Source: Luteolibacter rhizosphaerae (lineage in GTDB: Bacteria; Verrucomicrobiota; Verrucomicrobiia; Verrucomicrobiales; Akkermansiaceae). From it: a stretch of DNA of 64,000 bases. A program made the position numbers and the translations under genes. The stretch spans positions 186,001 to 250,000 of the forward strand of contig NZ_JAPDDR010000007.1 of the NCBI RefSeq assembly GCF_025950095.1. Direction: 5' to 3'. The first letter of the stretch is position 1, and each line of letters starts with the position of its first letter. A model generated the notes under the pieces. That model ran no database searches. It had not been told where the DNA came from and saw nothing but the letters and a program-made list of their open reading frames with translations. This document shows, one piece after another, positions 1-7,292 of the stretch.

Positions 1-1
1 C

Positions 2-58
2 GTGGATAAGGGTGCCGACGGTGCTCGCCTCGTCGGAACTCATGGTCCTGATGGTCAT
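2..58 (-). CDS. N-terminal fragment of a possible GNAT-type protein
   Basis: A minus-strand ATG at 58 opens a frame that runs off the left edge and reads MTIRTMSSDEASTVGTLIH. The pattern of a short beta strand (TIR) followed by a 'D-A/E-xx-V-xx-LI' helix is how many GNAT acetyltransferases begin, but only 19 residues are visible and no acetyl-CoA motif can be checked. A second in-frame ATG lies at 43. It diverges from the precursor operon at 238, so the 180 bp between them may hold both promoters. Confidence 0.35.
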   Translation of the reverse strand, partial: MTIRTMSSDEASTVGTLIH

Positions 59-108
59 GGCGGCACAAAATTGGCCGACGCCGGGCGAACGGTCCATGAG
101 TTTTCGCG

Positions 109-137
109 GGTGCATACCCCCATCTTCACGATGCACC
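109..137. promoter_or_regulatory. Inverted repeat upstream of the precursor gene
   Basis: A 7-bp perfect inverted repeat (GGTGCAT at 109-115, ATGCACC at 131-137, 15-base spacer) lies about 100 bp before the start of the putative RiPP precursor. It could be an operator or a leader hairpin. No obvious sigma-70 boxes accompany it, and no regulator is encoded inside the visible operon. Confidence 0.25.
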
Positions 138-237
138 GAAAATCACTGGAATAATCCGAAGGGCAACGAATCTTACTCAAAGCGCCCGAAAGCCGATGCT
201 GTCCGGGCTCCAACCAAAACCACCAACAAGCAACCCA

Positions 238-681
238 ATGAAAGCCTCGAATGCACTCGTGGCCGCCGCACTCGCCGGCGCACTCGCCGCCGGTTCCACC
301 GCCTTCGCCGCCAGCTTCGTGCCCGGTAAGGACAAGGACAAGGATGACTGCCCCGGCAAGGACAAAGAGAAGAAGGAAGAAACCGTGATCTCCGGGGACA
401 AGGAAAAGGACAAGGACGATTGCCCGGACAAGGACAAGGAGAAGGAAAAGAAGGAGCTCGTGATCTCCGGCGAGAAGGACAAGGACAAGGATGACTGCCC
501 GGACAAGGACAAGGAGAAGGAAAAGAAGGAAGTCCTGATCTCCGGCGAGAAGGACAAGGACAAGGACGACTGCCCGGACAAGGATAAGGACAAGGAGAAG
601 AAGGAACTCACTTCCCTTTCTGGCGGCGACAAGGAGAAGAAGGAAAAAGTCAAGGAGAAGGAAGAGGAAGAGATCCTCTGA
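238..681 (+). CDS. Putative secreted RiPP precursor with four DDCP repeats (MNIO substrate)
   Basis: Encodes 147 aa from the ATG at 238, chosen because it gives a clean signal peptide (Lys at position 2, hydrophobic 6-24, Ala-x-Ala cleavage near 24/25). An upstream in-frame ATG at 196 would only add 14 residues that spoil it. The rest is almost purely Lys, Asp and Glu, with four repeats of about 25 residues, each holding one 'DKDDCP' core; the only cysteines are at 38, 62, 87 and 112. Between cores sit short hydrophobic 'xxISG' linkers. The next two genes are a DUF692 (MNIO) enzyme and a DUF2063 protein, the same partner pair that acts on bufferin precursors, which also carry signal peptides and core cysteines. 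Inference: the four cysteines are enzymatically modified and the product is exported, perhaps to bind metal. The sequence is unlike the DUF2282 precursors I know, so the assignment rests on context. Confidence 0.75.
   Translation: MKASNALVAAALAGALAAGSTAFAASFVPGKDKDKDDCPGKDKEKKEETVISGDKEKDKDDCPDKDKEKEKKELVISGEKDKDKDDCPDKDKEKEKKEVLISGEKDKDKDDCPDKDKDKEKKELTSLSGGDKEKKEKVKEKEEEEIL
328..627 (+). repeat. Four in-frame tandem repeats (about 75 bp) in the precursor gene
   Basis: Units begin near 328, 400, 475 and 550. Cysteine spacing is 24, 25 and 25 residues. The units keep the order KDKDKDDCP - D/G - KDKEKEKKE - xxISGE; the first lacks one residue and the last decays into LTSLSGGDK. DNA identity between units 2, 3 and 4 is high (long runs of aaggacaaggac), suggesting recent expansion or concerted evolution. 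Confidence 0.9.
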
Positions 682-698
682 TTTCACCTCAACGGACG

Positions 699-729
699 CC
701 CCGCGGCCAATCGGTGCCGCGGGGTTTTT
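699..729 (+). terminator. Intrinsic terminator between precursor and modifying enzymes
   Basis: A 9-bp perfect stem (CCCCGCGGC at 699-707, GCCGCGGGG at 716-724, 8-base loop) is followed by TTTTT. It lies 17 bases after the precursor stop and 27 bases before the DUF692 start. Partial read-through would give much precursor and little enzyme, as in many peptide operons. Confidence 0.85.
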
Positions 730-755
730 CCGTCTCTAACAAGCGGCTTCAGGTC

Positions 756-1619
756 ATGGGCAACTCGCGCTTCACATCCGGCGTGGAACTGGCCACGGGC
801 ATCGGCCTGCGGGTGCCGCACTACAATCACATCCTGTCGGAAAAGCCGGCAGTGGGATGGTTCGAGATCATCTCGGAGAACTACATGGTGGAGGGAGGAC
901 GGGCACTTTCGGTGCTCGACCGGATTCTCGACCAATACAAGGTGGTCCAGCATGGCGTGGGCATGTATCCGGGCGATGCCGGTGGCGTGAAATTCGAACA
1001 CCTGCGGCGCCTCAAGCGGCTAGTTCGACGGACAAAAACGCCGTGGATTTCCGATCATCTCTGCTGGGGCAGCGTGGATGGCAGCATGAGCCACGACCTG
1101 CTACCGATCCCCTTCACCTTCGAGGCGGCGAAGAAGACCGCGGAGAACTTGCGGATCGCCCAGGACTTCCTGGAGATCCCGCTGGCGATGGAGAACGTGA
1201 GCAGCTACGGCGAGTTCAAGGACAACCAGATGACCGAGTGGCAATTCCTCGCCGAGGTCTGCGAGCTTGCGGACACGGGAATCCTGCTCGACGTGAACAA
1301 CATCTACGTTTCCTCCATCAACAACGGCTTCGATCCGATGGAGTATGTGAACTTCGTGCCGGCGGAACGCGTGGCACAGATTCACATCGCCGGACACTCG
1401 CGCTACCAGCGTTTCGTCGTGGATACGCACGATCATCCGGTGGTCGATCCGGTGTGGAAGCTTTACGAGCGAGCCATCGAACGCTGCGGTCCGGTGGCCA
1501 CCTTGCTTGAATGGGACGGCCGGATTCCCTCCTTCGAGGAGGTGTGGACGGAGGCCAAGAAATCGGAGACCTGGCGCGATACCGCGCTGGCAAAACGAGA
1601 GGAAAATGCGGCCGCTTGA
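756..1619 (+). CDS. DUF692 multinuclear non-heme iron oxidase (MbnB/BufB-like)
   Basis: A 287-aa protein of the DUF692 family, TIM-barrel enzymes that use a two- or three-iron site to rearrange cysteine side chains in peptide substrates. Family signatures are clear: HGVGMYPGD (His66), SDHLCWG (Asp100-His101), AMENVSS (Glu146), LLDVNNIYVS (Asp179, Asn181-182), IHIAGHS (His210, His214), DTHDHPV (Asp223, His225, His227) and LLEWDGRIPSF (Glu252-Asp254). These acids and histidines are the expected metal ligands. The start at 756 is chosen over the in-frame ATG at 714 because that one lies inside the terminator stem. It overlaps the next gene by 14 bp, indicating translational coupling. The likely substrate is the repeat protein at 238-681. 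Confidence 0.93.
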   Translation: MGNSRFTSGVELATGIGLRVPHYNHILSEKPAVGWFEIISENYMVEGGRALSVLDRILDQYKVVQHGVGMYPGDAGGVKFEHLRRLKRLVRRTKTPWISDHLCWGSVDGSMSHDLLPIPFTFEAAKKTAENLRIAQDFLEIPLAMENVSSYGEFKDNQMTEWQFLAEVCELADTGILLDVNNIYVSSINNGFDPMEYVNFVPAERVAQIHIAGHSRYQRFVVDTHDHPVVDPVWKLYERAIERCGPVATLLEWDGRIPSFEEVWTEAKKSETWRDTALAKREENAAA

Positions 1620-2490
1620 GCAGATCCAGCGCGAGTTTTTCGCAGCGCTGCAGATGCCACTGCGTGGCAGCAGCCGCCGGAGCACGCATCTGCCGCCTAC
1701 GGACGAAGGACATTCGACCGAGTTTCTCACCAAGGCGGAGGAGCTGATGGCGGGGGGGGAGAACTTATCCCCGGCCGAGCGCTTGGAGCTTTATCACCGG
1801 CAGTATTGGTTCCGGGTGCTGGAGTCGGTGGCGGAAGATTTCCCGCATCTGCGACGGATGGCGGGCGAGCAGAAGTTCTGGGAGATGCTGGAGGCCTACC
1901 TGCAGGCGTATCCTTCCGGAAGTTTCACGCTGCGGCATCTCGGCCGTTCGGTGGCGAAATTCATCTCCGGATGGCAGGGACTTGATCCCACGCAGAGACT
2001 TTGGTTCGCGGCGCTGGCGGAGCTGGAGTATGCGGCCATGGAGGTTTTCGAAGCGGAAGAACGGGAGCCGCTCGCTGCGAATCAGCTCGGCAGCGCGGAG
2101 CTGGAGCTACAGCCGCACGTGAGACTGATCGAGATCCCGGTGGCGGCGGACCGCTGCATGAGTGCGTCGAAGTTCGAACCTACGGACGAAATCACCACCC
2201 ACGTGGCGGTCTGGCGCGGGCCGAAGGGCGCACACCAAGTGCGGCTCGATCCGACCGAGTTCATCCTGTTAGAGCGGCTGCGGAGGGGCGGGAAGCTGGC
2301 GGATCTCTTCGCGGAGCCGGTCGAGCCGGAGCCCACTCCAGAAGAGGTGCAGCAGTGGTTCTCCGAGTGGCAATCACGGGGCTGGATCACCACGCGCGGC
2401 AGCGAAGTGATCGAGATCAAGGCAGGAGACGAGGAGGACTGGAGAGGGGTGGACAAAATGGGCTCCCAGGCCGTGGCAATGGACGAGTGA
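1606..2490 (+). CDS. DUF2063 (MbnC/BufC-like) partner of the DUF692 enzyme
   Basis: A 294-aa protein. The N-terminal part (MRPLEQIQREFFAALQ, then ELYHRQYWFRVLESV, AEDFPHLRRMAGEQKFWEM and AYLQAYPSGSFTLRHLG) matches the DUF2063/HvfC N-terminal domain. In characterised methanobactin and bufferin systems this partner presents the leader or core peptide to the MNIO enzyme. The C-terminal third (about 190-285) carries a winged-helix-like 'FILLERLRRGGKLADL' segment. The start at 1606 lies inside the end of the DUF692 gene; an earlier ATG at 1507 in the same frame would overlap by over 100 bp and adds non-family residues. It ends four bases before a convergent gene. Confidence 0.88.
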   Translation: MRPLEQIQREFFAALQMPLRGSSRRSTHLPPTDEGHSTEFLTKAEELMAGGENLSPAERLELYHRQYWFRVLESVAEDFPHLRRMAGEQKFWEMLEAYLQAYPSGSFTLRHLGRSVAKFISGWQGLDPTQRLWFAALAELEYAAMEVFEAEEREPLAANQLGSAELELQPHVRLIEIPVAADRCMSASKFEPTDEITTHVAVWRGPKGAHQVRLDPTEFILLERLRRGGKLADLFAEPVEPEPTPEEVQQWFSEWQSRGWITTRGSEVIEIKAGDEEDWRGVDKMGSQAVAMDE

Positions 2491-2493
2491 GGC

Positions 2494-3081
2494 TCACTCC
2501 TCCTCCGTGGCGAAGAACTTCAGCGCCTCCTCTCCAGTCTTGATCTTGGCGATGCCGGCGCCCCGTTTGATCAGCTTGGCGCCACGCGGATCGCCGGAGA
2601 GCTTCTTGTTCTCCACTTTGGCGATGAGCTCTTCCAGTTTCTTGTCCTCGCTGGTGGTAGCGCTGCGCTGGAGTGCTTCGATCACCTTGCCATCGCGGAC
2701 GTAGTAGCGGCTCTCGATCAGGGTATCCACGGTCTTCGGCTTCTCATCGGTGGAACCCGGTGCGAAGTGCCAGGTCGTGTCCTGAGTGTAGATGAAGAAG
2801 AGTTCGCCATCCTTGAAGTAATAGCTCTGGTCCGTGCCGCCGTGATCGCCCGCGACGTAGGAGAGCTTGATAGCGCTCAGACCGCCCTCGTAGCTGCGCC
2901 TCACGAGCGTGCCTTCCAAGGGATCGCTTTCATCCGCGAAAGAAACCGTCTCGGTTGTCACCGGTTTGCCTTGGTCGATCTTCGCATAAAGGGCGCGGAT
3001 CGCAGCGAGATCCCCCGCATCGTCAGCCCAAGCCATAGTTCCGCTCATCAGGGCGATCGCAACGAGAATCGGAGTCTTCAT
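2494..3081 (-). CDS. Hypothetical secreted protein
   Basis: 195 aa with a signal peptide (MKTPILVAIALMSGTMAWA, cleavage after Ala19). The mature part begins with a helical 'DLAAIRALYAKIDQ' segment and continues with beta-rich stretches (YYFKDGELFFIYTQD, ESRYYVRDGKVIEAL) that resemble a lipoprotein-localisation or SnoaL-like cradle, ending in a Lys-rich helix. I do not recognise the family. The start was set at 3081; the open frame extends to 3516 but the extra part has no coding character and overlaps a plus-strand gene. It converges on the DUF2063 gene with three bases between the stops. Confidence 0.7.
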   Translation of the reverse strand: MKTPILVAIALMSGTMAWADDAGDLAAIRALYAKIDQGKPVTTETVSFADESDPLEGTLVRRSYEGGLSAIKLSYVAGDHGGTDQSYYFKDGELFFIYTQDTTWHFAPGSTDEKPKTVDTLIESRYYVRDGKVIEALQRSATTSEDKKLEELIAKVENKKLSGDPRGAKLIKRGAGIAKIKTGEEALKFFATEEE

Positions 3082-3176
3082 GGTCGCACACGCAAGCATG
3101 TCGGCAGGCTTTTGCAAGCAGCGGAGGGCCGCGATTGAGCAGTTGCAGGCGACGGCGATTCGGAGAGAATCGACCC

Positions 3177-3593
3177 ATGCCCCGCAGTGCTTACGACCAG
3201 ACCAGCGGACTCGTGTATTTCCCGCGGATGTGCGAGAAGATCCGTCTGCATGCCCAAGGCGAGCTGCCTGCCGACTATCACGAGTATCTTGGCAAAGGTT
3301 TCGACGGGCGGATCTGCGGGTTCCTCCGCGTGAGCTATGATGACTTGAAAGCCCAAGTGCTCTCCGGAAAGACCGACGACGAAGTGCTGGCTTGGTGTCT
3401 GGAGAACGGTCGTGGGCTTGAGGCGATCGATTATCTGGTATGGAACGGCTTCGCGCGCAAACGCGGCTGGCGCGATGAGGATGGCGGATCGGAGTTTCTC
3501 GCGAATGCGAAGGCAAATGCCGGCTTCGCGAATCGCGATGCGATCATGACCATGTTCGACTTCTACGAGCACGACGAAGGGCGGGCGTCATGA
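3177..3593 (+). CDS. DUF5069 domain protein
   Basis: 138 aa. The opening RSAYDQTSGLVYFPRMCEKIRLHAQGELP and the later DDEVLAWCLENG are typical of the small DUF5069 family, which is widespread in Verrucomicrobia and Planctomycetes and has no known function. It is soluble, without signal peptide or membrane segment. The ATG at 3177 is preferred to one at 3135 because the family starts with this segment. Its stop overlaps the start of the next gene (ATGA), so the two are translationally coupled. Confidence 0.75.
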   Translation: MPRSAYDQTSGLVYFPRMCEKIRLHAQGELPADYHEYLGKGFDGRICGFLRVSYDDLKAQVLSGKTDDEVLAWCLENGRGLEAIDYLVWNGFARKRGWRDEDGGSEFLANAKANAGFANRDAIMTMFDFYEHDEGRAS

Positions 3594-3856
3594 GTGATGA
3601 AAACCGCCAACACCCGAAGGATCCGCTGCACGGCGTGACCCTGGAGACCATCGTGCGGACGCTGCAGGAACGGCATGGCTGGGAGGAGATGGGATTCCGT
3701 GTACGCGTGCGCTGCTTCAACGAGAACCCCAGCATCAAGTCGAGCCTGACCTTCCTGCGCAAGACGCCTTGGGCCCGGGAGAAGATCGAGGCGTGGTATG
3801 TGCGGGAACTGAAGCGTTACGGCAAGCCGCCTTCACCTCCTCAACCTGACGCTTGA
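3590..3856 (+). CDS. VF530 family (DUF2132) small DNA-binding-like protein
   Basis: 88 aa. The segments DPLHGVTLETIVRTL, GWEEMG and the block CFNENPSIKSSLTFLRKTPWA are the hallmark of the VF530/DUF2132 family, named after a Vibrio fischeri structure with a possible nucleic-acid-binding fold. The full family length is present and only the Pro-rich tail is extra. Function is unknown. It is coupled to DUF5069 by a four-base overlap and converges on the EamA transporter gene. Confidence 0.85.
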   Translation: MSDENRQHPKDPLHGVTLETIVRTLQERHGWEEMGFRVRVRCFNENPSIKSSLTFLRKTPWAREKIEAWYVRELKRYGKPPSPPQPDA

Positions 3857-3862
3857 GGTCCC

Positions 3863-4786
3863 TCACTTTGCGTTCACCGGTGCGCCGGCCAGCTTGAGCT
3901 GTTTAGTGACGCCGGGCTTGCGGCGACCGAAGAAGATGAGGGTCGCAACGATCCCGGCGCAAAGCAGCGGCTTGGCCGTAAGATGTTCGCCCAAGAAGAG
4001 CGCGGCGAAGCAGAAAGTGAAGAAGGGTTGTAGCAACTGGATCTGACCCACCTTAGCGACGCCTCCCAGCGCCAGCCCGTGATACCACGCGAAGAAACCG
4101 AGGAGAGCGCTGAAGACACTAAGGTAGGCAAATCCGGCCCAAGCGGAGGGCGTGGCATCCAAGCCATCCCGGGCCACCAGCCAAACGAGCGGACCGAGGA
4201 TGATCGGAAAGGCGAGGATCAAAGACCAGCAAATCACCTGCCAGCCGCCGAGCACCCGGGCAAGGCGACCGCCCTCCGCATAGCCCAAGGCTGCCAGCAT
4301 GACCGCGGCAATGAGGGCGAGATCTGCCGGCGAGAGGGCACCGCTGCCCGCGGACAAAGAGAAGCCGACTACCGTAAGGCTACCGGAAATGCTGGAGATC
4401 CAGAAACGCGTGGAAGGTCTCTCTCCTGCCCACAAGAAAGCAGCCACCGCCGTAGCCAAAGGGAGAATGCCGATCAGCACTGCGCCATGGCTGGCATCGA
4501 CGCGCTGCATGGCCCAAGCGCTGCACACGGGGAACCCGATGATCACACCGAGCACCACCAGAAGAAGCGGTCCCACCTGATGGCGCGCCGGCAAGGGTTG
4601 CTTGGTGAAGAACAACAACAGAGCGGCAGGGAAGGCCGCCACAAGGGAGCGACCAAGCCCGACCATGATCGGATCGAAGGACGCCACTGCAAGCCGGGTG
4701 GCCGGAAGCGTGAGACTGAAAGACAACACGCCCAGCAATCCGAAGATCATCCCTGCCCGTGCCTTGGAGTTGTCGGGAGGATTCAT
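3863..4786 (-). CDS. EamA family (DMT) transporter
   Basis: 307 aa with about ten hydrophobic helices arranged as two EamA repeats, typical of drug/metabolite transporters of the inner membrane. Motifs such as GPLLLVVLGVIIGFPVC and the 'FLGEHLTAKPLLCAGI' block near the C terminus are characteristic of the second repeat. The start at 4786 overlaps the stop of the upstream MocR regulator by 4 bp. A longer open frame to 5047 lies within the regulator gene and is discarded. The context suggests export of an amino acid or related amine controlled by the adjacent PLP-dependent regulator. Confidence 0.9.
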   Translation of the reverse strand: MNPPDNSKARAGMIFGLLGVLSFSLTLPATRLAVASFDPIMVGLGRSLVAAFPAALLLFFTKQPLPARHQVGPLLLVVLGVIIGFPVCSAWAMQRVDASHGAVLIGILPLATAVAAFLWAGERPSTRFWISSISGSLTVVGFSLSAGSGALSPADLALIAAVMLAALGYAEGGRLARVLGGWQVICWSLILAFPIILGPLVWLVARDGLDATPSAWAGFAYLSVFSALLGFFAWYHGLALGGVAKVGQIQLLQPFFTFCFAALFLGEHLTAKPLLCAGIVATLIFFGRRKPGVTKQLKLAGAPVNAK

Positions 4787-6210
4787 GAGCCAGGAAGGAA
4801 ACGTTTGGAGAGCTTGCCGAGGGTAGCGACTGCATCCAAACCGCGTTGGTCGAGATTGAAACCGCAGGCGAGTCGGAAGCAGTGATTCAGCCCGCCGGAA
4901 GCGGAGAAGATCGTGCCCGGAGCGATGCTGATCTGCTTCTCCATGGCAGCGGAGGTGAAGGCTTCCGAGTCGAAGCCTTCCGCCATCTCGACCCACAGGA
5001 CGAAGCCTCCGGCGGGACGGTTCACGCGGGCACAATCGGGGAAGCAATGAAGCACGGCTTCACGCGTCTTGGCGCATTGCTCGGCATAGATCTTCCGGAT
5101 GCGGCGGAGGTGGCGGTCGTAGCCGCCGGCATCGAGGAAACCGGCCACCACCAACTCGGAGAGCGTGCTATTCCAAGGGTTCTGAATGCCCTTCAGGCGA
5201 CGGATCTGATCGAGGTGGGTGGGAGAGATCGCCCAGCCGACGCGGAGCCCGGGAGCAATGGTCTTCGAGACCGAGCCGCAGTGGATCACCCGCTGGCTCA
5301 TCGAGGCGATGGACGGCGGACGCGGCCCATCGTGTGCGAGGTCGCCATAGACATCGTCCTCAATGATAGTGAAGTCGTTTTGTTCCGCGAGTGCCGCCAA
5401 CTCGCGCTTGCGCTCCTCCGGCATCAGGGAGCCGATGGGATTGTGGAACTGCGGCTGCACGATGCAGGCGGCAATGCGGTGCTTCTTGAGCGCCTTCGCC
5501 AAGGCCTCCACCACCATACCGCTCCGGGCATCGACGGGGATCTCGATCACGCGCAGGCCGAGATCACGGACCAAATGCAGCGTTCCAAAATAGGAAGGCG
5601 TCTCCACTGTGACCAAATCACCGGGACGAGTGACGGCCCGCAGGGCCAGCAGCACCGCTTCCGTCCCCCCCATGGTGGTGACGATCTGGTCCGGCGTGAC
5701 ATTCAGGCCGAAATCGAAGGCGCGGCGCGAGAGCGCGGCACGAAGCTCGCGGCGGCCGAGCGGCGGGGTGTAGCGCAGGGAGGCCGCACCATGCTTCCTC
5801 ATCACCTCGCGGGTGAGCGCGGCAATCCTCTGCTCGGGCACGATGTCGTCTCCCGGAGTGGCCGAGCCGAAGCGCACGAAGGCCGGATCCCCGGAAACCT
5901 CCATGATCGCATCAAAGGCGGAATCCCGCTCGATGCGGATGGGCTTCGAGGGCTTGGCCGCCGTGGTCGGGAAGCGGTCATCCGAGATCCGGGGCGGCGA
6001 GACGAAGTAGCCGGAGCGCGGACGGGCCTCGATCAGCCCCTCATCCTCCAAACGACGGTAGGCCTCCGTGACGGTGGAAATGCTGACGCGGTGTTCCCGG
6101 CTGGTGTGGCGCACCGAGGGAAAGCGCGAGCCGGGCCGGAAAGTTCCGGAACGGATCAGACCGGCGAGCTTGGTCTCAAGCTCAAGATACAATGGCAGGA
6201 CGGTGGCCAT
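4783..6210 (-). CDS. MocR-type GntR/aminotransferase regulator
   Basis: 475 aa. Residues 1-70 form a GntR winged helix (LPLYLELETKLAGLIRSG, then SISTVTEAYRRLEDEGLIEARPRSGYFV). Residues 105-475 form a fold-type I aminotransferase domain with the PLP lysine in HCGSVSKTIAPGLRVGW (Lys316) and the DDVYGD aspartate. MocR proteins sense an amino-acid-related ligand through PLP. The start at 6210 places a Met directly before the winged helix. It forms an operon with the overlapping EamA gene and diverges from a small membrane-protein gene at 6367, leaving about 155 bp for a shared operator. PdxR-like autoregulation is possible but not shown. Confidence 0.92.
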   Translation of the reverse strand: MATVLPLYLELETKLAGLIRSGTFRPGSRFPSVRHTSREHRVSISTVTEAYRRLEDEGLIEARPRSGYFVSPPRISDDRFPTTAAKPSKPIRIERDSAFDAIMEVSGDPAFVRFGSATPGDDIVPEQRIAALTREVMRKHGAASLRYTPPLGRRELRAALSRRAFDFGLNVTPDQIVTTMGGTEAVLLALRAVTRPGDLVTVETPSYFGTLHLVRDLGLRVIEIPVDARSGMVVEALAKALKKHRIAACIVQPQFHNPIGSLMPEERKRELAALAEQNDFTIIEDDVYGDLAHDGPRPPSIASMSQRVIHCGSVSKTIAPGLRVGWAISPTHLDQIRRLKGIQNPWNSTLSELVVAGFLDAGGYDRHLRRIRKIYAEQCAKTREAVLHCFPDCARVNRPAGGFVLWVEMAEGFDSEAFTSAAMEKQISIAPGTIFSASGGLNHCFRLACGFNLDQRGLDAVATLGKLSKRFLPGS

Positions 6211-6366
6211 GGCAGGAAAGATGAGGGGATTTCTCCTCTCCCGCCAGATACAGCCGGAATGAAAAGGCACCAGTACAGATTCTGTACCGATCCGATTTCT
6301 TAGCAGCTGTACCTATCGCTTGTCGGGCAGCGGGTTCATGGTAGCGGCGAACCTTAGCTGCCACCG

Positions 6367-6582
6367 ATGACCCTAGCCCTGATCGTTAAGATTTTTATCG
6401 TCCTCTTCCTGATTGCTTGGACCTGGCTGGGCGGCTTCCTGGTGGTGAAGTACGGAGCGCTCTTCGGGCCGCATCACGATCACCGCGCGGAGACGCCGGG
6501 CGCCCGCTCCTTCGGCATCGCCCACATCGCGGCGGTGTGGGTGGGCGGTTTCGTGCTGGCGGTCTACTTCCTGTTCTTGTGA
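6367..6582 (+). CDS. Small two-helix membrane protein
   Basis: 71 aa. A hydrophobic helix at 4-30 (LIVKIFIVLFLIAWTWLGGF), a His-rich loop (FGPHHDHRAETPG) and a second helix at 50-70 (AAVWVGGFVLAVYFLFL). No known family is recognised. The His-His-x-His loop could bind a metal, but this is only a compositional remark. It diverges from the MocR/EamA operon. Confidence 0.6.
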   Translation: MTLALIVKIFIVLFLIAWTWLGGFLVVKYGALFGPHHDHRAETPGARSFGIAHIAAVWVGGFVLAVYFLFL

Positions 6583-6592
6583 GGGCCCTTTC

Positions 6593-6985
6593 TCACTTGA
6601 GCAATTTCACACCGGTAAGCTTTCCGGCAGACTTCTCGAAAGTCACCATCTCTCCGTCATTCTGCGTGTAGAGAGCATGGATCATCCGATCCACGAAGCC
6701 CGGCTTGGACCCAAACGATCCGGAAAGCACTGACGCAGCCCTACCTGAGGAAACGATCTCGCCCGCTTGGAACATTCGCGCGAGTGAAGACAGCGCAAGA
6801 GCCTTGGAAACCCCGTAGTGGTGCTGGAGCGCAAAGTAAGCCTCCGCCACCACAAGATCATCGACCACGATCTGATCGCCTGCACGGCGGGCCGAATCGA
6901 GAAACTCTGCGGCAGTCTCCGCCTGATCTCGCGGTTCACCGATTAACAGCCTCAAGACGACGGAGGTATCAAGTCCCACCCTCAT
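6593..6985 (-). CDS. vapC: VapC-like PIN-domain toxin
   Basis: 130 aa, the usual PIN toxin length. The acidic residues expected at the Mg2+ site are Asp6 (GLDTSVVLRLL), Glu48 (LVVAEAYFAL) and Asp99 (FVDRMIHAL); the fourth position in VTFEKSAGKL has Glu instead of the usual Asp. It is predicted to be an RNase restrained by the AbrB-type antitoxin upstream, with which it overlaps by 4 bp (ATGA). Confidence 0.88.
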   Translation of the reverse strand: MRVGLDTSVVLRLLIGEPRDQAETAAEFLDSARRAGDQIVVDDLVVAEAYFALQHHYGVSKALALSSLARMFQAGEIVSSGRAASVLSGSFGSKPGFVDRMIHALYTQNDGEMVTFEKSAGKLTGVKLLK

Positions 6986-7242
6986 TTCGATTCACGCTGC
7001 CGACCCTTCGCAATGCTATCGCGAATGCTATCCATGGAGTGATCGTCGCTACGAATCGCCCCACGGAGAGAACCGATCCAAGTCCGGTCAGCGGATTTAC
7101 GCGGACGCAGAACCCATACCTCCTCATTATCGATCACCAAGGGTTCGACGTCGACGATATCCCCCGGCCCGATTCGCAATGCCTTGCAGGTCTCCAGAGG
7201 GAGCGTTGCTTGGCGCTTGGCGGTAATCTTCACGCTGGGCAT
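6982..7242 (-). CDS. vapB: AbrB/VapB-type antitoxin
   Basis: 86 aa. The N-terminal SpoVT-AbrB swapped-hairpin motif is visible (SVKITAKRQATLPLETCKALRIGPGDIVDVEPL). The C-terminal part (about 50-86, charged, DSIRDSIAKGRQRESK) would wrap around the PIN toxin. The start at 7242 is preceded by a short region suited to an autoregulated promoter. Typical small antitoxin-first arrangement. Confidence 0.85.
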   Translation of the reverse strand: MPSVKITAKRQATLPLETCKALRIGPGDIVDVEPLVIDNEEVWVLRPRKSADRTWIGSLRGAIRSDDHSMDSIRDSIAKGRQRESK

Positions 7243-7292
7243 GATTCAACCATGCCGCAGCCCGCCTTACCTGTCAAATCGTAGTAAGGCGG

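Noticed and set aside
328-627. Possible CRISPR or VNTR array in the first kilobase
   Set aside because: The repeats are in-frame, adjacent, about 75 bp, without spacers, and code for the precursor repeats.
55-687. Leu/Val-rich minus frames opposite the precursor
   Set aside because: They only mirror the Lys/Asp/Glu repeats and contain no start context; the signal peptide and neighbours favour the plus strand.
4846-6303. 485-codon plus frame
   Set aside because: Antisense to the MocR regulator, which has the winged helix and the PLP lysine.
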